NCBI GenBank assembly: GCA_964603455.1
Contig: CAZRVL010000029.1
Span: 1-22,591 of the forward strand
DNA from: Flemingiibacterium sp964603455
GTDB lineage: Bacteria > Bacillota > Clostridia > Oscillospirales > CAG-272
Length of the DNA: 22,591 nucleotides
Direction of reading: 5' to 3'
Positions 1 to 7,500 of this stretch are shown in pieces. Position 1 is the first letter of the stretch. Every line of letters begins with the position of its first letter. The position numbers and the translations under genes are program-made. The notes under the pieces are model-generated. The model saw only the letters and a list, made by a program, of their open reading frames with translations. It was not told the DNA's origin and did no database searches.

Positions 1-459
1 CGAGATGATCTGATCATCAGCGGTGAGAGTGTTCTCGTTTACAGAGTAAACGATGGTCTTAAGATCGTTGCCTGCGGGAGCGGAAATAACGACCTTCTTT
101 GCGCCTGCCTGGATGTGAGCCATGGACTTTTCCTTAGAGGTGTAGAAGCCGGTGCATTCGAGAACAACGTCAACATCGAGCTTGCCCCAGGGGCAGTCTG
201 CTGCGTTCTTTTCAGCGTAGATCTTGATCTCCTTGCCATCAACTATGATGGAATCCTCAGTAGAAGAAACAGTGTGCTTTTCTTCACCGATCTTGCCAAG
301 GAACGAACCCTGAGCAGTATCATACTTGAGAAGATGAGCGAGCATTGCAGGGCTGGTAAGGTCGTTGATTGCGACAACCTCATATCCTTCTGCGTCGAAC
401 ATCTGACGGAAAGCCAGACGACCGATACGGCCAAAGCCGTTAATAGCAACTTTTACCAT
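1..459 (-). CDS. gap: Glyceraldehyde-3-phosphate dehydrogenase, N-terminal part (3' end outside window)
   Basis: This is the glycolytic enzyme that oxidises glyceraldehyde-3-phosphate to 1,3-bisphosphoglycerate with NAD(P)+ in the cytoplasm. The visible 153 residues start MVKVAINGFGRIGR, the classic Rossmann nucleotide-binding opening. They continue with VAINDL, the LLKYDTAQG segment, the VLECTGFYTSKE stretch and KKVVISAPA, all typical of GAPDH. The reading frame runs off the window edge at DDQIIS, just where the catalytic ASCTTN cysteine motif would be expected, so the active-site cysteine is not visible. The start at 459 is set by a GGAGG ribosome binding site a few bases upstream. The gene is divergent from the VTC-domain gene across about 290 bp. 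I see no sign of damage in the visible part. Confidence 0.97.
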   Translation of the reverse strand, partial: MVKVAINGFGRIGRLAFRQMFDAEGYEVVAINDLTSPAMLAHLLKYDTAQGSFLGKIGEEKHTVSSTEDSIIVDGKEIKIYAEKNAADCPWGKLDVDVVLECTGFYTSKEKSMAHIQAGAKKVVISAPAGNDLKTIVYSVNENTLTADDQIIS

Positions 460-552
460 TTTGGTATCCTCCGAAAAATATATATTTTAGACTTAGTCTT
501 CACGACAGACGTGATGTTAAATATTTAACATTCACTTTTGTCCATCTACTAT

Positions 553-581
553 ATTTTACCTCATTTTCAGCTTTAATACAA
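553..581 (-). promoter_or_regulatory. Candidate sigma-A promoter for gap
   Basis: Read on the minus strand there is TTGTAT (576-581), a 17-base spacer, and TAAAAT (553-558). It lies about 95 bases upstream of the gap start codon in an AT-rich region. The -35 is a partial match, so this is a candidate only. Confidence 0.4.
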
Positions 582-686
582 GGGGTTTTTTGAAAATTTA
601 TAAAAATTGTTACATTGCATTCAATTATATAAAAAATATCGAGGTTTTTCGTCGTTTTTACTTGAAGCATTTTTTAAGTCAATATA

Positions 687-715
687 TTGACACAGAGCTG
701 ATTTTATAGTATAAT
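687..715 (+). promoter_or_regulatory. Consensus sigma-A promoter of the VTC/GH99-like operon
   Basis: A perfect TTGACA (687-692) is followed by exactly 17 bases and a perfect TATAAT (710-715). The start codon at 749 is preceded by AAGGAGG at 731-737. Both hexamers match the housekeeping consensus fully, which suggests strong expression without an activator. Confidence 0.88.
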
Positions 716-748
716 TATTTTATATATGCCAAGGAGGTCTGCCAATAA

Positions 749-1447
749 ATGGAAGCAAGATGTGAATATAAATACCTTCTCGACAAAGCTGCCGCAAAAG
801 TATTATGTGATAAGATAAGCTCAAAGCTTGAGCCTGATGAATACGGAAAAGGCGCACCGTATATAATCTCAAGCATATATTACGACACGCCCGAACACAA
901 GCTGTATCAACAAACCTTTGACCGTGTGCCTATCAGGTATAAGCTCAGGCTCAGAGTATACGGCGAAGATAACAGCTCCACTTCAACATCATTTTTTGAG
1001 ATAAAATCCAAGCATCACGGTCTTTCGACAAAACGACGGCTCAGGCTTCCGCTCGAATCAAATGAAATGATCAGAAGCGGTCTTCAAGCCCGTTACAACA
1101 GTCTGGAAGACGAGAAACTGGCAAATGACATAATATACCTGTTCGGCAAAGATCAGCTCTCAGAAGCGTCTGTGGTCAGTTATGAAAGGCTTGCGTTCTG
1201 TCTGAATGATGCAACGCGACTTCGTGTTACGTTTGATTCAAAGCTTCGTATACGCACCGAAGATTTCGATCTGCGAAACGGTTCATACGGCAATGCAGTA
1301 ATGGGAGATGAATGTGTGCTTGAGGTCAAAAGCTGCGGAGATATTCCGACATGGCTGAAAAGCTTGATACGCGAATACAATTTAATAAACACTTCATATT
1401 CAAAATACGGAAAAACGGATTTTTCAAGCATATCGGAGGAAAAATAA
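749..1447 (+). CDS. VTC-domain protein (polyphosphate polymerase-like)
   Basis: The 232-aa protein matches the VTC domain, the catalytic tunnel of the yeast vacuolar transporter chaperone that makes polyphosphate from ATP. Bacterial members are annotated as polyphosphate polymerase domain proteins. Family-like features are the opening R-x-E-x-K-Y (R4, E6, K8), the basic strand YKLRLRVYG (K65, R67, R69), FFEIKSKHHG with E84, K86 and K88, TKRRLRL (K95-R97), the E192/K194 strand (VLEVKS) and a C-terminal SYSKY (216-220). There is no signal peptide or membrane segment, so it should be cytosolic. The start at 749 is supported by AAGGAGG and a consensus promoter. Its TAA is immediately followed by the ATG of the next gene, so the two are co-transcribed and probably translationally coupled. 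The usual VTC partners in Firmicutes (CotH kinase, DUF4956 membrane protein) are absent here. The domain call is firm; polymerase activity is inferred. Confidence 0.85.
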   Translation: MEARCEYKYLLDKAAAKVLCDKISSKLEPDEYGKGAPYIISSIYYDTPEHKLYQQTFDRVPIRYKLRLRVYGEDNSSTSTSFFEIKSKHHGLSTKRRLRLPLESNEMIRSGLQARYNSLEDEKLANDIIYLFGKDQLSEASVVSYERLAFCLNDATRLRVTFDSKLRIRTEDFDLRNGSYGNAVMGDECVLEVKSCGDIPTWLKSLIREYNLINTSYSKYGKTDFSSISEEK

Positions 1448-2557
1448 ATGCAAAAATATGATGTTGCGGCATATATATGGCCCGCATATACGGGAGATGA
1501 ACCGCGTTCACGTATGTTCTGGAAAGAAGGTATCGGAGAATGGCAGTCGGTCAAAAACTCTGTGAGAAAAACACCCGACTATTTCTGGAATCGCAAACCG
1601 CTCTGGGGATATGTCAACGAAGCCGATCCATACATAATGGAAAGCCAGATAGCCTGCGCACACGATCACAACGTCAACGTTTTTATATACGATTGGTATT
1701 GGTATGACCGCCGTCCGTTTCTTGAACAATGTCTCGACAACGGATATTTAAAAGCCAAAAACAACGATCTCGTCAAATTTTATATCATGTGGGCAAATCA
1801 CGATGCAAACAATGTGTGGAATATGGATTTGTCAGACACATATCCGAATAATGTAGTCTGGGAAGGCTCGCAGCCACGTCCGGAATTCGAAAAAGTTGCT
1901 CACAGGATCATAGATATGTATTTTTCTCATCCGTCATACTATAAGATCGATGGGAAGCCTGTATTCATGTTCTATGACCTCGTAAACCTCGCAAAAGGAC
2001 TCGGCGGAGCTGAATCTGCCGCGTTTGCGCTCGATTGGTTTAGAAACGAAGTCGTCAAAGCTGGATTTCCGGGACTTCATCTTCAAGCAGCGGCATGGGG
2101 AATGAACGGAACAAATCTTTCGGGAGTCGATTCAAACGGCGGCATATCCAAGTCGCAGTTTGAAAATATGGGCTTTGACAGCACAACACATTATCAGTTC
2201 GCGCATTTCACGAATATGAACCGCGATTATCTTGAGATCCTCGAAGATGTTAAGAAACAGTATTCTATTATCGAAAGTAACTACCAAAAAACGATATATT
2301 TCCCACACGTGTCGATCGGTTGGGACAACAATCCCAGATTCAAACGATTCGGCGGCAGCGTAGTCAAAAACAACACTCCCGAAAATTTCGAAAAGGGACT
2401 TTTATTAGCCAAGGAATATCTCGACCGCCATCCTGAACAGCAAAAATTGGTAACAATAAACAGTTGGAATGAATGGACCGAAACAAGCTATCTTGAACCG
2501 GACGATCTGTATGGCTACGGCTATTTGGATGCAATAAAAAGAGTGTTTGGAGATTAA
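1448..2557 (+). CDS. GH99-like / WbsX-type glycan-active protein
   Basis: The 369-aa protein resembles the GH99-like domain family called WbsX, often found in polysaccharide clusters. True GH99 enzymes are endo-alpha-mannosidases. Visible motifs are the opening strand VAAYIWPAY, FIYDWYWYDRRP (79-90), FYIMWANHD (111-119), GKPVFMFYD (169-177), SIGWDNNPR (289-297) and the C-terminal INSWNEWTETSYLEP (337-351), whose NEW-x-E-x-x-YLEP core is the family hallmark. It probably forms a TIM barrel. No signal peptide or membrane segment is seen, so it should act inside the cell, unlike a secreted glycan hydrolase. It starts directly at the stop of the VTC gene (TAAATG), with CGGAGGA as its ribosome binding site inside that gene's end. 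A strong bidirectional terminator follows. The substrate is unknown, and either a hydrolase or a glycan-synthesis role is possible. Confidence 0.8.
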   Translation: MQKYDVAAYIWPAYTGDEPRSRMFWKEGIGEWQSVKNSVRKTPDYFWNRKPLWGYVNEADPYIMESQIACAHDHNVNVFIYDWYWYDRRPFLEQCLDNGYLKAKNNDLVKFYIMWANHDANNVWNMDLSDTYPNNVVWEGSQPRPEFEKVAHRIIDMYFSHPSYYKIDGKPVFMFYDLVNLAKGLGGAESAAFALDWFRNEVVKAGFPGLHLQAAAWGMNGTNLSGVDSNGGISKSQFENMGFDSTTHYQFAHFTNMNRDYLEILEDVKKQYSIIESNYQKTIYFPHVSIGWDNNPRFKRFGGSVVKNNTPENFEKGLLLAKEYLDRHPEQQKLVTINSWNEWTETSYLEPDDLYGYGYLDAIKRVFGD

Positions 2558-2560
2558 TAA

Positions 2561-2593
2561 AACCGGAAGGTCAATGACCTTCCGGTTTTTTGT
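2561..2593. terminator. Bidirectional Rho-independent terminator between convergent operons
   Basis: A 13-base inverted repeat (2561-2573 with 2575-2587, AACCGGAAGGTCA and its complement) is followed by a T-run on the plus strand. On the minus strand it is followed by TTTTATTAAT. It lies 3 bases after the GH99-like stop and about 15 bases beyond the SLH gene stop, so it can end both transcripts. Confidence 0.93.
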
Positions 2594-2606
2594 TGGATTA
2601 CCGCGA

Positions 2607-4580
2607 TTATTTTGTTGTGAGAACAACAAATGCGTAAAGCATTTCAGCAACAAGGCTGCGAGCTGCCGCGCCCTGAGGATTAAGCTCGCCATCAATACCG
2701 TTGTAGATACCGTTAGCGTCAGCCCACATCATCTCAGCTGCTGCCCAGTCAGAAACGAGCTCAGCGTCAGCATATTCGTTTACAAATTCGTCAACATCGA
2801 TCTCAATGCCGGTGAATGCAGCATATCTTGCGATGATAACAGCAGCCTGTTCGATAGTAACGTTATCGGAAACGCCGAATGTAAGCTCATTGTAGCCTTC
2901 AACGATACCGTTAGCATTAGCCCATGCAACATAAGGAGCATAGTATTCGGTCGGAACAACATCGATGAAAGATACTTCGGTATATTCGGAAACATCAACA
3001 CCTGCGAGACGACCGAGGACTGTGACGAACATAGCACGAGTCATGGTAGTTTCGGGAGCAAATTCGGTCTCGGTAACACCCTTGAAGAGACCGTTAAGGT
3101 TAGCAAATGCAACAGCTTCATAGAAGGAATCGTCAGCCGATACATCGGTGAAAGGATTCTCCCAAGCCGCGAAATCTTCGTCAGCGATCTTTACTGCGAG
3201 CTTTTCGAAAACAACAGAAACGGTGTGAGCCTTTCTAACGTTCTCGAACTTATATTCGGAAACTGCACCAACGCTTTCGCCATCAACGAGAACATCAGCG
3301 ATCTTATAGCCTCTGTTGGCAACGATCTCAACAGTAAGATCAGAGCCCTTTTCAACAGTCTGAGTAGCAGTTACAGTACCGCCGACAGTAGCTTCGGTGG
3401 TAATGGTGTATTCGGTGGTAAGGCCGCCGATTATGATAATATCGTCCTTGATCTTAGCGATAGTCTCAGTCTTAGTTGTACCGCAAGCTGTGCAAGTGAA
3501 GGTCTTTTCGCCTTCTTCGGTCTTAGTAGGTTCTTTGGTTACTACACCTGCATCCCAAGTATGACCGAGAGCCTCGACATCGCGAGTTTCAGTATTACCG
3601 CATTCGCAGGCACGAGTTTCTATACCCTTTTCGGTGCAGGTCGGAGCTGTGGTTACAGTCCACTCACCATAAGTGTGGGGCTTGAGCGGGATTTCGATAT
3701 CATTCTTTGTGTAACCGCATACTTCGCAAGAAATATTCTTAAGACCGGTCTCGGTGCAGGAAGCTTCCTTAGTAATTTCTTCCTTGATAGTGTGATTAGC
3801 TACATTTACAGGCTCTTTGCACTTAGTGCAAACGTTGTAATGTGTATTATCGTCATATGCAAAGGTCTCTTCATCATATACGTGAACATGATCAAGTACA
3901 GGTATCTCTTCGGTCTCAGTAACTTTGCAGCCCTCTCTCTTACAAGTACGAGTCTTTTCGCCCTTAGACTCTTCGGTTGCCGGAGTTGTTACTTCCCACT
4001 CGGTCCAATCATGACCAAGAGCTTCGCCTTCGGTCTTTTCATAGCTCTCACCGCAAGCACAGGTATAGATAGTCTTTGCAGGCTCTGTGCAAGTTGCGGG
4101 AGTGGTGGTCTCAGTGTAGGAATGCTCGTGCTTGATGGTGATTATACCGGATTCTGCTTCGAAATCAAATTCTGAACCATTCGCACCATCATCAACAGTT
4201 GCCTGAACAGTTGCATCTATAGACAACTGTCCTGCCGCATCATCAGCAACATCAAACTCAATAGTTACCAAGGTTACATCGGTAAGATTCTTTGTACCGT
4301 TATTTAAAAGTATAGTACCCTTTTCACTATTATATCCATTACCTTCATCAGCTTCGGACTGATTAGTTACTCCGGTTATTGTAATTCCATCCGAAGCTGT
4401 TATCTTCAGCTTTATTATAGCTGCGCTTCCTATGAGTTCAACGTCAACACTTTCAGATGCTCCCGGAAGAACATCATCTAAACTGCCTATAACGACAGAC
4501 GGCTGGTCAACTGCTCCGACCATTACAAATGATGCAAATACTATTGCAATCACTGTTGCCAGAGATATAATCTTTTTCAT
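2607..4580 (-). CDS. SLH-anchored surface protein with cohesin-like N-terminal module
   Basis: This is a 657-aa exported protein. Residues 1-24 are a signal peptide (MKKIISLATVIAIVFASF...). Residues 27-149 look like a cohesin-type beta-sandwich: VVIGSLDDVLPGASESVDVEL, then LVTIEFDVADDAAGQLSID and SGIITI at the end. About 151-376 holds five or six short cysteine-pair modules (HxHxYxEET, CxxxG, YTCACG, ALGHDWTEW), common in Clostridia surface proteins. About 389-461 is a bacterial repeat domain (EATVGGTVT, NRGYKIADVLVDGE). Residues 473-657 are three SLH repeats (FTDVSADDSFYEAV, FIDVVPTEYYAPYV, YADAELVSDWAAAE), which bind secondary cell-wall polymers. The start is supported by TAGGAG. It lies 18 bases after the stop of the dockerin gene, so the two form a likely operon. 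The cohesin call rests on pattern only and needs a profile search; the SLH and export calls are firm. Confidence 0.88.
   Translation of the reverse strand: MKKIISLATVIAIVFASFVMVGAVDQPSVVIGSLDDVLPGASESVDVELIGSAAIIKLKITASDGITITGVTNQSEADEGNGYNSEKGTILLNNGTKNLTDVTLVTIEFDVADDAAGQLSIDATVQATVDDGANGSEFDFEAESGIITIKHEHSYTETTTPATCTEPAKTIYTCACGESYEKTEGEALGHDWTEWEVTTPATEESKGEKTRTCKREGCKVTETEEIPVLDHVHVYDEETFAYDDNTHYNVCTKCKEPVNVANHTIKEEITKEASCTETGLKNISCEVCGYTKNDIEIPLKPHTYGEWTVTTAPTCTEKGIETRACECGNTETRDVEALGHTWDAGVVTKEPTKTEEGEKTFTCTACGTTKTETIAKIKDDIIIIGGLTTEYTITTEATVGGTVTATQTVEKGSDLTVEIVANRGYKIADVLVDGESVGAVSEYKFENVRKAHTVSVVFEKLAVKIADEDFAAWENPFTDVSADDSFYEAVAFANLNGLFKGVTETEFAPETTMTRAMFVTVLGRLAGVDVSEYTEVSFIDVVPTEYYAPYVAWANANGIVEGYNELTFGVSDNVTIEQAAVIIARYAAFTGIEIDVDEFVNEYADAELVSDWAAAEMMWADANGIYNGIDGELNPQGAAARSLVAEMLYAFVVLTTK
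4134..4502 (-). other. Cohesin-like module of the SLH protein
   Basis: These codons encode residues 27-149 of the SLH protein. The pattern of a beta-strand start (VVIGS), a G-rich turn, V-x-V-x-L, I-x-L-K-I, D-G-I-T-I-x-G-V, LVTIEF and a closing G-I-I-T-I strand resembles the cohesin/CBM beta-sandwich superfamily. It lacks the longer loops of textbook type I cohesins and could be another carbohydrate-binding-like sandwich. Confidence 0.5.
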
Positions 4581-4598
4581 TAAATCATCTCCTAAAAA

Positions 4599-7500
4599 TT
4601 ATTCTTCTTCGTTTACGATCTTACAAAGTTGGAAAATATCAAGTGTACTGATCTTTCCATCACCATTTACATCGGCTGCATAAAGGTTAATTTCGATATC
4701 TTCTTCGTTAACATATTTGCAAAGCTGGAAAATATCAAGTGTACTGATCTTTCCGTCTGCATTTACATCGCCCTTAATCACACCGCTGTATTCCTTAGTA
4801 TCGGAATACTCAGTACCTCTGTAATTTACCTTAGCGATACAGTAATTAGGATCGCCATTCTCATCAACGTCCTCAGAAAATGTCACTTCGCAATCAATGC
4901 TCTCTGTCTCATACTGGCAGTCTGTCTCACCGCATCCGATTGAGAATGTGCATTTGGAATCGCTGATCCAATTAAATTTGGGAACATTGAGTTCGTGTCC
5001 GTTTACTGTAACATTACCGTCATCGTCAGTCTCGGTAAGAGCATCGAAGCAATGATCACAGAGTACGCAGATGTAAACATCCTTATCTCCGTCCTTAACT
5101 TTGACACAGTGATGTCCGATAGCTTCGGTAGCTTCGGTCTTTTCGCCAACACTCAGACCAAACTTGTCAGTCTTGTTCTGCGTGTAACCGTTCTGACTGC
5201 AGGTCGCTTCGACCTTAACAGAAGTGCCTTCCGTTTCAAGCTCTTCAAGAAGTGCAGACATTGCAATGTTTTCAACAACGTTCGCACACCACATGAATTC
5301 CGTGTTCTTGTTCACATCGTCATCGTCATCCATGAAGCGGTAGTAGCTCGGGTTGAAGTTTATCGCTTCCTTCTTGTACAGATTATCCTCATCATCGGGA
5401 TTACTGTTCGAATAGTTTGTAGCAACACTTACAGTCAAAGTAGGTGTGTAGGTATTGCCGGTAAATTTCTGTCCTACTATGTTTCCGTTTCCATCTGCGA
5501 TATATTCAAAGTTGTTCTTAACTACCTGATTGATAGTCAAACTTCCTATCGGATGGTTTTCGAGAGTCATAACAACTTCGTCATCCTCGCCTGCCACAAA
5601 GAACGACATACCGGTAAATGCTCTTCCATTAGTCATTGCATTTACTGTGTCATAGTCCTTAAGCTCGGTAAGCTTAAGATTGCTGACATCATCTGTGAAG
5701 TTCTCGATCATCATGATCTTGTCCGCAATGTTTATGTACATAACGCCATCGTAAATTGCGAGCGAGTGATTAAGATCGGGATACATATCTCTGTACATAT
5801 TGTCAAGCTCGATAAGTTCCTTATAATCACCGTAATCCTCGACATCGCCGAATGCACCGTAGCCATAGTGGAATATGGTATTAGCGTATGCGTCCTCGTA
5901 CTGCGACATACTTCCGAACTGTGAATTGCCATTGTCATTCTTATTCGCTGGCTCGTCCTGTTCATCCTTGGGTCTCGATCTGAGCTTATTAGCATATGCG
6001 GGATCATTCTTATATTCAAGAAGCTGTCCGAGGCTACTGCTATCAAACTGATCGCTCTCAAACATATCCTTCATGCCGGAATAAGACTGAGTATCGCCTT
6101 CGACATAATACCAGTTGTTCTCATCAAAGAGGATCTCACTTACAGCGCCGCTGAACCAGGTCTGCTCATACTGAGTATCATCATACTTGGTTTCAGTATC
6201 GCTTTCAGTTTGAACATATATGTACTTTGTATTGCCGTCTTCGTCAGTACCATCTTCGGTCTTGGTCCAAGTCCATCCATCATATGCCGAATCGAAATAG
6301 TCAAAGTTGCCATCGAACTGATCGATTATAGACTGCGGAGAGGTCATGAAGTACTTGTGGCTGATATAGCCATCGGTCTCAACACGATACTGCGAGATTA
6401 CTTCGGTAGAAATATCATCGTAGCATGCGTCAACATAATACCATGTATCGTTGATCTTTACCGCATTGAAGTAGTGCGGCTCGTTAAAGACAGCGTTCTC
6501 ACCGAATCCGGACGAATCGCCCGCAACACTGCTTTCGCTTACATCGGCATTGAACTTTATCTGAACAAAGTCAACTATATGCTCGGCACTTCCGTCTGTT
6601 ATCCAGTTTCCTTCGTCATCTTTATAACCGGGGAATATATTCTGAGCAAGGTAAGTATACGCCGATGCGTAACCGAGACAAACTGCACCATCTGCATTGG
6701 GTGCGGAATCTCCGGCTGCATTTACAAGCTGTTCCTTGTTGAGGAGAGCCGCAAATCCTGTCATCGAGATAGGATCGCTCGAACCGCCCGAACGAGATGT
6801 AACAAGCGAGTTCATATCAAAGGATGCGACCTTCGAAAGCCAGTCGTGGAGGAGAAGAAGCTTCTGAATATCGCTTATCTCACCGGCGCTCTCGATATAT
6901 TTGACTGCTGCATCTCTCATTTCGAGAAGCTGAGCACCGAACATATATTCATACGAGATGAATGCCTGTGTGAGCATATTGACGTAATAGTCAAATGTCG
7001 GGTCGGGAACAAATGCGTCAAGCTCCATATTCATGAGCGACTTAATAGCACCCATTGGAGTAGCTTCGGTATCCTTAGAAGTCCAATACGGAGCGGAAAC
7101 ACCGAAATATTCAGCATTGTCTCTTACAAACGAAGCCATTTCATTCCAATGCTTGGTAAGGCTTATCTCAGAAACATTTTTATAATCCGAGAAAATATTA
7201 TTTTCATCAAGTCCGCAAGCCGCAATGTTTACAATTGCTACAAGAGTATACTGGTTCTGGTCAACTTCTCCCGGATTTTCTGTTGAATACTCTTCATAAG
7301 TAGTATTATTGATATACTGATACTGAACTTTCTTTGTGATATTCTCTACCGGAATTGTAGTATCTTCCATATCACAATCTTCGTCGCTGCACGAAATGAC
7401 CGCACCGGTGCAATTCATGTCAAGCTTGCGAGTGTCGGAGAAAGCGATCTGCTTTGTTTCAGAATCCCAGTACAAAGCCATATCGGGACTGCCATCACCA

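Noticed and set aside
2547..4175. A 542-codon open frame on the plus strand opposite the SLH gene
   Set aside because: It is antisense to a gene with a signal peptide and three SLH repeats, is rich in Cys/Ser/Phe without a recognisable domain, and its start overlaps the GH99-like gene end and the terminator.
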